Part shown: positions 8,448 through 15,758 of the stretch, piece after piece | How the letters are laid out: the number at the start of each line of letters is the position of its first letter | Numbering within the stretch: the stretch's first letter is position 1 | Source of the DNA: Roseomonas sp. 18066 | GTDB lineage: Bacteria; Pseudomonadota; Alphaproteobacteria; Acetobacterales; Acetobacteraceae | Assembly: GCF_902706185.1 (NCBI RefSeq) | Contig: NZ_CACSJM010000032.1 | Location: 1-44,725, forward strand | DNA: 44,725 nucleotides | Direction of reading: 5' to 3' | The notes under the pieces: generated by a model | Seen by the model: the letters and a program-made list of their open reading frames with translations, nothing else | The model's database searches: none | What the model was told of the DNA's origin: nothing | Program-made: the position numbers and the translations under genes

Positions 8448-8479
8448 ACGCCGCCCGGTCCAACCGGGCGGCGTTTTTT
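8448..8479 (+). terminator. Strong intrinsic terminator
   Basis: A perfect 12-bp stem, ACGCCGCCCGGT (8448-8459) and ACCGGGCGGCGT (8463-8474), with a 3-base loop, runs directly into six T (8474-8479). It ends the plus-strand operon 7 bases after the membrane-protein stop. The convergent enoyl-CoA hydratase gene stops at its right edge; on that strand no T-run follows the stem. Confidence 0.93.
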
Positions 8480-9250
8480 CTATTTTCGCTTGCGGGCCAC
8501 GAAGGCGCCCAGCATCCGCGCCGGCTCGTCGCCCTCGAAGGCGGCGGCAAAAACCGGAATGCTGGCTTCCGCCCCGGCATCCGGGGTCATCGATTCCCAT
8601 TGTCGCAGCAGGGCTTTCTGCGACCGGATGGCGGCGGGGCCGGTCTTCAACAGCAGAGCGATCCATTCCTCCAGCGCGGCGTCGAGGGCCTCTGGCGCGA
8701 CGCAGCGTTCGACCAGCCCCCAGCGTTCGGCCTCTTCGCCGGTGATGGTCTCGCCCAGGAGAAGAAGCCGCCGCGTCCGCCCCCAGCCGATGAGGCCGGG
8801 CAGCAGAGAGGCCTCGACGACCGAGGGGATGCCGACCACCACCTCCGGCATGCCCAGATGCGCGGCGTGGCTCGCGATCCGCAGGTCGCAGGCGGCGGCG
8901 AGCTCCAGCCCGGCGCCCAGCGCCAGCCCCTGGATGCGGGCGATGGCCGGCACCGGCAGGTCGCGCAAGGCCCGGCAGGCGGCATGCACCGCCTCGATGA
9001 AGCGGCGCGCTTCCTCGGGCCCCGACAGCCCGGCCATGACGCCGATATCGGCGCCGCCGACGAAGGCGCGGTCGCCCGCGCCCTGCAGCACCAGCCCGCG
9101 CAGCCCGGGATCGTCGGCGTAGCCGCCCACCACGGCGGCAACTTGCAAGAACATCGCCTCGGTCATGGCGTTCAGCTTGGCCGGGCGGTCGATGGTGACG
9201 CGGGCGATGCCCTGTTCGTCGCGCGCGTGGCGGATCAGTCCTTCGCTCAT
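8480..9250 (-). CDS. Enoyl-CoA hydratase/isomerase (crotonase) family protein
   Basis: A 256-residue crotonase-fold enzyme acting on acyl-CoA thioesters, cytoplasmic. Oxyanion-hole segments are visible: AFVGGADIGVM and IQGLALGAGLELAAACDLRI. The catalytic-loop region is LGMPEVVVGIPSVVEASLLP, with Glu at the position common in hydratases. Length is normal for the family. The ATG overlaps the stop of the preceding Bug gene (ATGA), making it the last gene of a three-gene translationally coupled operon with a 3-hydroxyisobutyrate-dehydrogenase-like enzyme. This points to degradation of a branched or short acyl-CoA or hydroxy acid, with the substrate unknown. Confidence 0.9.
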   Translation of the reverse strand: MSEGLIRHARDEQGIARVTIDRPAKLNAMTEAMFLQVAAVVGGYADDPGLRGLVLQGAGDRAFVGGADIGVMAGLSGPEEARRFIEAVHAACRALRDLPVPAIARIQGLALGAGLELAAACDLRIASHAAHLGMPEVVVGIPSVVEASLLPGLIGWGRTRRLLLLGETITGEEAERWGLVERCVAPEALDAALEEWIALLLKTGPAAIRSQKALLRQWESMTPDAGAEASIPVFAAAFEGDEPARMLGAFVARKRK

Positions 9251-10200
9251 GTCGGCTCGATGTTCAGGCGTCGCACCCGATCCCCCCAGATATCCAGCTC
9301 GCGCCGCATGAAGGCGCCGAATTCGGCCGGGCCCATGCTGCGTGGCGCCAGGCCCTGCAGGGCCAGCCGGTCGCGCAGCGCCGGCTGCGCCAGCACCCCG
9401 GCCAGCACCGCATTGGCCCGGGCGATCACCGGCTCCGGCGTCGCGCGCGGCGCGGCCAGGCCGAACCAGACCGACAGGTCGTAGCCGGGCAGGGTCTCGG
9501 CCACCGCCGGCGTGTCGGGGGCCAGCGCGAAGCGCTGGCCGGAGGTGACGGCGAAGGCCTTGATGCGGCCCTCGCGCAGCTGCGCCGGGCCGTTGACGAA
9601 GTCGGTGAAGGTGGTGGTGATGCGGCCGGCGACCACATCGGTCAGCGCCTCGGCGCCGCCGCGATAGGGCACGCCCAGCATCTGCACCCCGGCGCGCTGC
9701 GCCAGCAGCGCCGAGCAGATCATCGCGCTCTGGTTGCCGTAGCTGTAGGTCAGCTGGCCGGGCCGGGCGCGGGCGATCTCCAGCAGCTGCGCCAGGTTGG
9801 CCGCCTGCAGCCCCGGCGTCACCGCCAGCATGTAGGGGCAGTCGCAGAGATAGCCGACCGGCGCCAGGTCGCGCAGCGGGTCATAGGGCAGGGCGCGCAG
9901 CACATGCGGGTTCAGCGAGGCGGTGGAGACGCTGATCGCCAGCAGCACGCTGCCATCGGCCGGCGCCTGGATGGCGGCCTGGGTGCCGACCACGCCATTG
10001 CCGCCGGCGCGGTTCTCCACCACCACCGGCTGGTGCAGCGCCTGGCCCAGCGCCTCGGCCACCGTCCGGGTCATGGCGTCGGTGATGCTGCCGGGCGGGA
10101 AGGGGACGATGATGCGCAGGGGCCGCTCCGGCCAGGCGGCCGCGGCGGGGAGGGCGGCCAGCAGCGCCGGGGCCGCCAGCAGGGAACGGCGGCCGATCAT
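9247..10200 (-). CDS. Bug/TctC-type tripartite tricarboxylate transporter binding protein
   Basis: A 317-residue periplasmic binding protein of the Bug (TctC) family. The signal peptide is MIGRRSLLAAPALLAALPAA. The family hallmark RIIVPFPPGSITDAMTR (usually PFPPGGxxDxxAR) follows, then ENRAGGNGVVG, GVPYRGGAEALTDVVAGRI and a typical C-terminal helix. Bug proteins bind carboxylates and often work with TctAB membrane subunits; none are encoded nearby. It is joined on both sides by ATGA overlaps to the dehydrogenase and the hydratase, so the bound ligand is probably the substrate of those enzymes. Confidence 0.92.
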   Translation of the reverse strand: MIGRRSLLAAPALLAALPAAAAWPERPLRIIVPFPPGSITDAMTRTVAEALGQALHQPVVVENRAGGNGVVGTQAAIQAPADGSVLLAISVSTASLNPHVLRALPYDPLRDLAPVGYLCDCPYMLAVTPGLQAANLAQLLEIARARPGQLTYSYGNQSAMICSALLAQRAGVQMLGVPYRGGAEALTDVVAGRITTTFTDFVNGPAQLREGRIKAFAVTSGQRFALAPDTPAVAETLPGYDLSVWFGLAAPRATPEPVIARANAVLAGVLAQPALRDRLALQGLAPRSMGPAEFGAFMRRELDIWGDRVRRLNIEPT

Positions 10201-11144
10201 GGCGAGGCCTCGCTGGCCAGGAAGCGGTGGATCGCCGTGTTGTCGACCTGCGGCCCCAGCGCGTCCAGCGCCGCCGACCAGCGCAGCCGGCAGGTGGCGA
10301 GCGCGGCAGCGGGGAAGCCGGTCTCCTCGGCGATGCTGCCCGCCGTCTCCAGGTCCTTCCGCATCAGCCCCAGCTGGAAGCCGGCATCGTAGCGGCGGTT
10401 CAGGATGGCCTGGCGCAGCTTGGTCTCGGTCGCGACATTGCGGCCGGAGGAGGCGTTCAGCACCTCGGTGAAGATCTCGGGGTCGAGCCCGAGCTCCTCC
10501 GCCATGTGCACCGCCTCGCAGGCGGCGAGCAGCCCGGCGGCATAGACGAAGTTGTTGAGCGCCTTCATGGCATGCGCCGAGCCGACCGGGCCGGTGCGGA
10601 TGATCGTCGCCCCCAGCCGTGCCAGCACCGGCCGGGCACGGGCGCATTCGGCCTCGGCGCCGCCCAGCATGATGGCCAGCGTCCCGTCCCGCGCCTTGGG
10701 CACGCTGCCGGAGACCGGGGCATCGACCAGCGCTGCGCCGCGCCCGGCCGCCGCCGCCGCCCAGCGCCGCGTCTCGGCGGGGACGGAGGACCCCATGTCG
10801 ACCAGCAGCATGCCGGGGCGCAGATGCGGCAGCAGCCCTTCCATCACCGCTTCCACCGCCCGGCTGTCGGGCAGCATCAGCAGCAGGATGTCGCTGCCGG
10901 CCGCCAGCGCGGCGAGGTCGGCGACGGTCTCCGGCGGGTGTCCGGCCGGCGCCGCGGCGGCCAGGGCGGCCAGCGCCTCGGGGCTGCGGTCGGCGATGCG
11001 CAGCGGCGGGGCGCCGGGCGGGCTGGTGGCCAGCAGGCGCAGCGCCATCGGCCGGCCCATCATGCCGAGGCCGATGAAGCCGAGCCGGGGGGATGGTCCG
11101 GGCGCAGGGCAGGCGGCGGCCGTGGCCGCGGGCAGGCTGTCCAT
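10197..11144 (-). CDS. 3-hydroxyisobutyrate dehydrogenase family oxidoreductase
   Basis: A 315-residue NAD(P)-dependent beta-hydroxyacid dehydrogenase. The dinucleotide fold opens with LGFIGLGMMGRPMA (GxGxxG). The substrate loop DAPVSGSVPKARDGTLAIMLGG-type segment is present (DAPVSGS, then DGTLAIML), and KALNNF carries the catalytic Lys and the conserved Asn. A late LGLMRKDLE segment is also typical. An N-terminal extension of about 18 residues precedes the fold. The ATG at 11144 has GAGGG about 8 bases upstream; longer frames lack a ribosome site. First of the three coupled genes. Related enzymes oxidise 3-hydroxyisobutyrate, tartronate semialdehyde or similar; the exact one cannot be told. 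Confidence 0.9.
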   Translation of the reverse strand: MDSLPAATAAACPAPGPSPRLGFIGLGMMGRPMALRLLATSPPGAPPLRIADRSPEALAALAAAAPAGHPPETVADLAALAAGSDILLLMLPDSRAVEAVMEGLLPHLRPGMLLVDMGSSVPAETRRWAAAAAGRGAALVDAPVSGSVPKARDGTLAIMLGGAEAECARARPVLARLGATIIRTGPVGSAHAMKALNNFVYAAGLLAACEAVHMAEELGLDPEIFTEVLNASSGRNVATETKLRQAILNRRYDAGFQLGLMRKDLETAGSIAEETGFPAAALATCRLRWSAALDALGPQVDNTAIHRFLASEASP

Positions 11145-11245
11145 CGACGTTTCCCTCGCATTCTTGCTTGCGAAGGATGATCCACCCGGCCGCCGGGGCT
11201 TGCCAACCGCTTTCGCGCGGGGCCAACCGCTTTCCCGCGAGCGGC

Positions 11246-11605
11246 TCAGCCGGCGGCGCCGCGTTCCCAGACGGTGAAGACCCCGGGGCGGGTGGCGCCC
11301 ATGGCGGCGGCGAGCCCGGCATGGTCGAAGCCGGGCAGGGCCAGCAGCCAGTCGACCAGCTGGGCCTCGCCTGCCGCGCCCTGCGGGCAGCGCAGCGCCA
11401 GCTGGCCCCGGGCATCGAGGAACTGCCACCAGCCATCGGCGCCGAGCGGCCCGCTGGCCTCGGCCTCGACCCGCACGCCGGCGATCCTGGCCAGGGCCAG
11501 GTCATGCCGGTGGCCGGCGGGGTCGGTGAGCCGCAGCGCGCCGTCCTGCAGCGCCACCTGCCAGCCGCGCCGCCGCCGCAGCCGGGCGAGAAGCCGGGTC
11601 AGCAC
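11246..11605 (-). CDS. Hypothetical protein
   Basis: A 119-residue protein starting at a GTG. It has a basic N-terminus (TRLLARLRRRRG), then alternating hydrophobic and charged residues suggesting a small beta-rich fold (WQVALQDGALRLTD, then DGWWQFLDARGQLAL) and an alpha-helical tail ending in GVFTVWERG. No membrane segment and no family I recognise. It lies about 100 bases upstream of the dehydrogenase operon in the same direction. GC codon bias matches the neighbours, supporting a real gene, though the start is uncertain. Confidence 0.55.
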   Translation of the reverse strand: MLTRLLARLRRRRGWQVALQDGALRLTDPAGHRHDLALARIAGVRVEAEASGPLGADGWWQFLDARGQLALRCPQGAAGEAQLVDWLLALPGFDHAGLAAAMGATRPGVFTVWERGAAG

Positions 11606-11645
11606 GGCGCCGGCCGGGATGCACGTCCAGGCGTCACCGGATCGG

Positions 11646-12068
11646 CTAGATCTGGCGCTCGGTGGCGCTGCGCGGCGCCTTGGGCGTGCTGGTGGGGGTC
11701 GCGCCGGACAGCGGGGCGTCGCCGCGGTTCGCCTGCGCGATCACCGTGGCGCCCAGGCCCAGCGCCGCCAGCAGCGACAGCACCGACCAGTATTGCATTG
11801 GGATCCAGAACAGCGAATGCCGCGGCCGCAGGATCAGCCGCTGGCCGGTGCGGGCGTCGATCAGCTCGCGCCCCGGCCCGCCATTCAGCCGCCGCCCGAC
11901 CCACCAATTGGCGGCGCCGCCCAGCAGCACCAGCAGGGCGGTGGCCAGGCCGAAGGCCAGCGGCGCCGGCTTCGAGCCCAGCACCGCGAACAGCGCGGCC
12001 ATGCCGGCGCCGGGCACCCCCACCAGGATCAGCACCGTCAGGATGCCCCAGCCCTGCCAGATGATCAT
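11646..12068 (-). CDS. Small membrane protein of unknown function
   Basis: A 140-residue protein with three likely membrane helices: GILTVLILVGVPGAGMAALF, LAFGLATALLVLLGGAANWW, and SVLSLLAALGLGATVIAQA. Between the second and third is a cytoplasmic-looking loop with RTGQRLILRPRHSLFWIPM. The tail is rich in Ser, Thr and Pro. The start MIIWQGWGIL resembles a recurrent opening of small uncharacterised bacterial membrane proteins, but I know no function. It is separated by 40 bases from the downstream small hypothetical gene and is divergent from the cupin gene. Confidence 0.68.
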   Translation of the reverse strand: MIIWQGWGILTVLILVGVPGAGMAALFAVLGSKPAPLAFGLATALLVLLGGAANWWVGRRLNGGPGRELIDARTGQRLILRPRHSLFWIPMQYWSVLSLLAALGLGATVIAQANRGDAPLSGATPTSTPKAPRSATERQI

Positions 12069-12201
12069 TTTTCCACCCTCGCTCGCTTGCCTGCTCTGAC
12101 TACTGCGCGGGCGGGGCGGCGCCCAAGACGGCCAAGCCGGGTTTCGCGCGGATGTGCGCTCACGAAACGGCGGGGAGGGGGCCGGGCGCGGCGGCCTTGC
12201 C

Positions 12202-12228
12202 CAAGTCTTCTGATAACCTTAAGACTTG
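12202..12228 (+). promoter_or_regulatory. Putative GntR operator upstream of the cupin gene
   Basis: The inverted repeat CAAGTCTT (12202-12209) and AAGACTTG (12221-12228) frames an 11-base spacer. Overlapping it, AAGTCTTCTGATAACC (12203-12218) matches 15 of 16 bases of a second copy at 13468-13483, ahead of the aldolase operon. Both copies point toward the downstream gene, and the GntR gene lies between the two controlled units. This makes it a likely binding site for that regulator. The distance to the cupin start is 60 bases. Confidence 0.6.
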
Positions 12229-12278
12229 TTCGAGAGGCCGGGGCGACCCGCGCCAGCCCCCTGACAGGAGAGTGCGAG

Positions 12279-12665
12279 ATGAAGGTTCTGCAGCGCGACG
12301 AGCTGACCCAGGAGCCGCTGCCCGGCCGCGTGCTGCAGCGGGCGATCGGCCGCAACTCGGCTTCCGGCAGCGGCAAGATGACGGTGTCCTTCTGCCGCTA
12401 TGCCGCCGAGAGCGGGCCGATGGAGCCGCACCACCATGCCGAGGAGACGGTGGTGATCCTGGCCGCGCAGGATGGCTGGATCCGCAAGGGCCCGGCCAAG
12501 GACGACCTGCCGGAGAAGGTGCCGGTGACCGCCGGCACCATCCTGCATTTCGCCGAGCTGGAATGGCATGTCTTCGAATATGGCGAGGGCGGCTTCATCG
12601 ACGCCGTCTGCATCTACGGCCAGGTCGACAATATCCGGCCCGAGGACATCGTCGCCCAGGCCTGA
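12279..12665 (+). CDS. Cupin-domain protein
   Basis: A 128-residue single-domain cupin (double-stranded beta-barrel). The likely metal-binding motif is PHHHAEETVVIL: His residues followed five positions later by Glu, as in cupin motif 1. Motif 2 is TILHFAELEWHVFEY, with a His. The protein is cytoplasmic. CAGGAG lies 9 bases before the ATG at 12279. It is convergent with the GntR gene, only 7 bases separating the stops, and carries the same upstream motif as the aldolase operon, so it probably serves the same pathway, perhaps as a sugar-acid isomerase or lyase. The reaction cannot be assigned. Confidence 0.82.
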   Translation: MKVLQRDELTQEPLPGRVLQRAIGRNSASGSGKMTVSFCRYAAESGPMEPHHHAEETVVILAAQDGWIRKGPAKDDLPEKVPVTAGTILHFAELEWHVFEYGEGGFIDAVCIYGQVDNIRPEDIVAQA

Positions 12666-12672
12666 GCGGCCT

Positions 12673-13383
12673 TCACTTCACCGCGCAGCGGGCCAGGCAG
12701 CTGCTCATATGGGCGGCGGCCGCGGCCTGGGCGCCGGGGACATTGCCGGCGCGGATGGCGGCCAGGATGGCGGCATGCTCGGCCAGCACCTCGGCCGCCT
12801 CCCACTGGCTGCCCTCGGGGCGGGAGGCCAGCACGCTGTCGCGGATATGATGGCCGAGGAAGGTCACGAACTTGACGAAAAGCTCGTTGTTCGCGGCCTC
12901 GGCGATGCCGCGGTGGAAGTCGAGATCCTCCTCGACGCCATTGCCGCCGGCGGCGACCGCGGCCTCCATTGCCTGATGCGCCCGCTTGATCTCAGCGAGC
13001 TGCCCCCGGGTGGCGCGCGCCGCGGCCAGCCCGGCGGCGGAAATTTCGGCGCCCATGCGCAGCTCAAAAATCTTGCGGGCGGAATCGGGGCCGGGCTGCA
13101 GCAGCGGCTGGATGCGGAAGGGCTGGTTGCTGCTGGGCGCGGCCACGAAGGCGCCGGCGCCCTGGCGGGTCTCGATCAGCCCCTCGGCGCGCAGGCTGGA
13201 GATGGCCTCGCGGATCACCGCCAGGCTGACGCCATATTGCTCCGCCAGCTGCTGGCCGGTGGGCAGGCGCGCGCCCGGCGCCAGCCGCCCCTCGGCGATG
13301 CCGCGGCTGAGCGCGCCCACCACATGGTCGGCCAGGCTCGGCTTCGCCACGCCCACGACACCCCTGGCCAAGCCCTCCGGCAT
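12673..13383 (-). CDS. GntR-family transcriptional regulator, FCD (FadR/VanR) subfamily
   Basis: A 236-residue regulator. The N-terminal winged helix-turn-helix contains GARLPTGQQLAEQYGVSLAVIREAI-type residues (LPTGQQLAEQYGVS, then VIREAISSLRAEGLIE). The C-terminal FCD helical domain carries the expected metal or acid ligands: Asp and His in DLDFHRGI, His in LGHHIRD, and His in EHAAILAAI. Effectors of this subfamily are usually carboxylic or sugar acids. The ATG at 13383 has GAGGACAG just upstream and is preferred; an in-frame ATG at 13404 is possible. It diverges from the aldolase operon and is convergent with the cupin gene. It most likely represses both through the shared motif. Confidence 0.92.
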   Translation of the reverse strand: MPEGLARGVVGVAKPSLADHVVGALSRGIAEGRLAPGARLPTGQQLAEQYGVSLAVIREAISSLRAEGLIETRQGAGAFVAAPSSNQPFRIQPLLQPGPDSARKIFELRMGAEISAAGLAAARATRGQLAEIKRAHQAMEAAVAAGGNGVEEDLDFHRGIAEAANNELFVKFVTFLGHHIRDSVLASRPEGSQWEAAEVLAEHAAILAAIRAGNVPGAQAAAAAHMSSCLARCAVK

Positions 13384-13467
13384 CTGTCCTCGTCCCCTGT
13401 CCATGCAACCCGCCCGGCCATCCTAGCACCGCGCGATCTTCCGCGCAGCCCGGATTGCCAAGCCGCG

Positions 13468-13483
13468 AAGTCTTATGATAACC
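13468..13483 (+). promoter_or_regulatory. Putative GntR operator upstream of the aldolase operon
   Basis: AAGTCTTATGATAACC differs at one base from the copy at 12203-12218. It lies in the 124-base region between the divergent GntR and aldolase genes, 24 bases before the aldolase ATG. Its centre, CTTATGATAAC, is a near palindrome, and TATGAT could also serve as a -10 box, which would let the regulator block polymerase directly. Confidence 0.6.
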
Positions 13484-13507
13484 AGATTTCAACTTGGAGG
13501 GAATGCG

Positions 13508-14299
13508 ATGCGAGGCACGCGACTGCACCGGATGCTGGCCAGCGGCGACTGCGCCCTGAACGGATGGTCGGCCATCCCCAGCCCCTTCCTGGCCGAGGCC
13601 ATGGCGCATCAGGGCTTCGACTCCATCACGCTGGACCTGCAGCACGGGCTGATCTCCTTCGACGCGGCGCTGGCCATGCTGCAGGCGATCAGCACCACCG
13701 ACGTGACGCCGCTGGCCCGCGTCGCCGGGCTGGAGCCGCCGGCGATCATGAAGCTGCTGGATGCCGGGGCCATGGGCATCATCTGCCCGCTGATCGACAA
13801 TGCGGCCCAGGCCGCGGCCTTCGTCTCGGCCTGCCGCTACCCGCCCTTCGGCGGCCGCTCCTTCGGCCCGACCCGGGCGCAGCTCTATGCCGGCCGCGAC
13901 TACGTGGCCAAGGCGAACGAGACTATCTTGACCTTTGCCATGATCGAGACGGTCGAGGGTTTCGACAATGTCGACGCGATCCTGGCGGTGCCGGGCCTCG
14001 ATGGCGTCTACATCGGTCCTTCGGATTTGAGCTTTACGCATGGCCATGATCCCGTGACCGGACCGGAACAGGCAGAAATGCTGGCCCGGATCGACGCCAT
14101 CCGGGATGCCGCGCGGCGGGCGGGGAAGAAGGTCGCCATGCACAGCTCGGCGATCGACTATTGCGTCGCCATGTGGGGCCGCGGCTTCGACATGGTCACG
14201 GCGCCGAACGACAACCGGCTGTTCGGCATCGGCACGCAGCAGCTGATGACGGCGCTGGACCGCAAGGCCGCCGCCCCGGCGCCGCGCGCCGGCTACTGA
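13508..14299 (+). CDS. HpcH/HpaI family class II aldolase
   Basis: A 263-residue TIM-barrel aldolase that cleaves 2-keto-3-deoxy or 4-hydroxy-2-oxo acids to pyruvate plus an aldehyde. Active-site features: Gln45-His46 in DLQHGL, Arg71 in PLARV, metal ligands Glu147 in IETVEGFDN and Asp173 in IGPSDLS, and the phosphate or substrate loop PPFGGRSFGPTRA. GGAGG lies 8 bases before the ATG at 13508. It leads a three-gene operon with an FAD dehydrogenase (1-base gap) and a Bug binding protein, indicating uptake, oxidation and retro-aldol cleavage of a hydroxy acid. It resembles 2-dehydro-3-deoxyglucarate and 4-hydroxy-2-oxoheptanedioate aldolases; which one is open. Confidence 0.92.
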   Translation: MRGTRLHRMLASGDCALNGWSAIPSPFLAEAMAHQGFDSITLDLQHGLISFDAALAMLQAISTTDVTPLARVAGLEPPAIMKLLDAGAMGIICPLIDNAAQAAAFVSACRYPPFGGRSFGPTRAQLYAGRDYVAKANETILTFAMIETVEGFDNVDAILAVPGLDGVYIGPSDLSFTHGHDPVTGPEQAEMLARIDAIRDAARRAGKKVAMHSSAIDYCVAMWGRGFDMVTAPNDNRLFGIGTQQLMTALDRKAAAPAPRAGY

Positions 14300-14300
14300 C

Positions 14301-15716
14301 ATGACGGACCTGCTGCCCGCGCTCGCCGCCATTGTCGGCCCCGCCCATGTCATCGCCCCCGGCCATGACCAGGCGCCCTTCGTCACCGACTGGCGCGGTC
14401 GCTACCACGGCCGGGCCGAGGCGGTGGTCCGCCCGGCCGACGCGGCGCAGGTCTCCGAGGTGGTGAAGCTCTGCGTGGCGCAAGGCGTGGCGGTGGTGCC
14501 GCAGGGCGGCAACACCGGCATGTGCGGCGCCGCCGTGCCGCCGGCCGAGGGCCGCGCCGTGGTGCTGCGGCTCGACCGGCTGAACCGCATCCGCTGGGTC
14601 AGCAGCCTGGGCGACGCCATCGCCGTCGATGCCGGCTGCATCCTGGCCGAGATCCAGCAGGCGGCCGAGCGCATCGACCGGCTGTTCCCGCTGAGCCTCG
14701 GCGCCGAGGGCAGCTGCCAGATCGGCGGCAACCTGTCGACCAATGCCGGCGGCACCCAGGTGCTGCGCTACGGCACCATGCGCGAGCTCTGCCTGGGGCT
14801 GGAGGTGGTGCTGCCGGACGGACGCCTGCTGGAGACCATGACGGCGCTGCGCAAGGACAGCACCGGCTACGACATCAAGCAGATGTTCGTGGGCGCTGAG
14901 GGGACGCTCGGGATCATCACCGGCGCGGTGTTGAAGCTGTTTCCGCGGCCGCGCGCCTCGGCCGTCGCCATGGGCATGGCGGAGAGTTTCGAGCAGGTGC
15001 AGGCGCTGCTGGCGCTGGCCCGCAGCCGGCTGGGCGACCGCCTGTCCAGCTTCGAGGCCATGTCGCGCCGCCAGGTCGAGGTCATCGCCCGCCACATGCC
15101 GCAGGTGGCGATTCCTTTCTCGCTCGAGGCCGGCTGGTACGTGCTGGTCGAGCTGTCCGACACGCTGAGGGGCGACGCCCTGCCGGCGCTGCTGGAAGAA
15201 ATGCTGGGCGAGGCACTCGAAAAAGAACTGGTGATGGATGCCATCGTCGCCAGCAGCCAGGCCCAGGCCGAAGGGCTCTGGCGCATCCGCCACAGCGTCT
15301 CGGAAAGCAGCAAGGCCGAGGGCTATGTCGTCAGCCATGACAGCGTCGTGCCGCTGGAGCGCCAGGCCGATTTCATCCGCGGCGTCGAGCAGGCGATCGA
15401 GGCGGTCTCGCCCGGCGCGACGGTGGTCATGCATGGCCATGTCGGCGACGGCAACATGCATGTGCTGGCCATCCTCGACCCGAAAGCCTTCGCCGATGCC
15501 GCGGCGCTGCAGGACCGCGCGGCGGCGATCAGCCTGGCGGTGGATGGCGTGCTGGTGCCGCTGGGCGGCGCCATCAGCGCCGAGCATGGCATCGGCATCG
15601 CCAACCGCGCCCGGCTGGCCCGCGCCGCGCCGCCGCTGGAGCTGGAGCTGATGCGACGTTTCAAGGACCTGCTGGATCCGCAGGGCCTGATGAATCCCGG
15701 CAAGATCCTGGTCTAG
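14301..15716 (+). CDS. FAD-linked D-2-hydroxyacid dehydrogenase (GlcD/D2HGDH type)
   Basis: A 471-residue flavoprotein oxidising a D-2-hydroxy acid to the 2-oxo acid. The PCMH-type FAD domain carries VVPQGGNTGMCG (about 62-73), GGNLSTNAGG and GAEGTLGIIT. The C-terminal substrate domain has HGHVGDGNMH (metal-site His pair), SAEHGIG and the terminal LDPQGLMNPGKIL. It matches D-lactate, D-2-hydroxyglutarate and glycolate oxidase GlcD relatives and has normal length. The start follows the aldolase stop after one base. It would make the 2-oxo acid that the aldolase cleaves, or re-oxidise a side product. Confidence 0.92.
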   Translation: MTDLLPALAAIVGPAHVIAPGHDQAPFVTDWRGRYHGRAEAVVRPADAAQVSEVVKLCVAQGVAVVPQGGNTGMCGAAVPPAEGRAVVLRLDRLNRIRWVSSLGDAIAVDAGCILAEIQQAAERIDRLFPLSLGAEGSCQIGGNLSTNAGGTQVLRYGTMRELCLGLEVVLPDGRLLETMTALRKDSTGYDIKQMFVGAEGTLGIITGAVLKLFPRPRASAVAMGMAESFEQVQALLALARSRLGDRLSSFEAMSRRQVEVIARHMPQVAIPFSLEAGWYVLVELSDTLRGDALPALLEEMLGEALEKELVMDAIVASSQAQAEGLWRIRHSVSESSKAEGYVVSHDSVVPLERQADFIRGVEQAIEAVSPGATVVMHGHVGDGNMHVLAILDPKAFADAAALQDRAAAISLAVDGVLVPLGGAISAEHGIGIANRARLARAAPPLELELMRRFKDLLDPQGLMNPGKILV

Positions 15717-15758
15717 CCACCCGGCAGCGTCCGGGAAAGCTTTGAGGAAACACAAGCA

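Noticed and set aside
13064..14386. A minus-strand open frame running from the GntR gene into the aldolase region
   Set aside because: It covers the divergent promoter and the aldolase in antisense; the GntR domain fits only the frame at 12673-13383.
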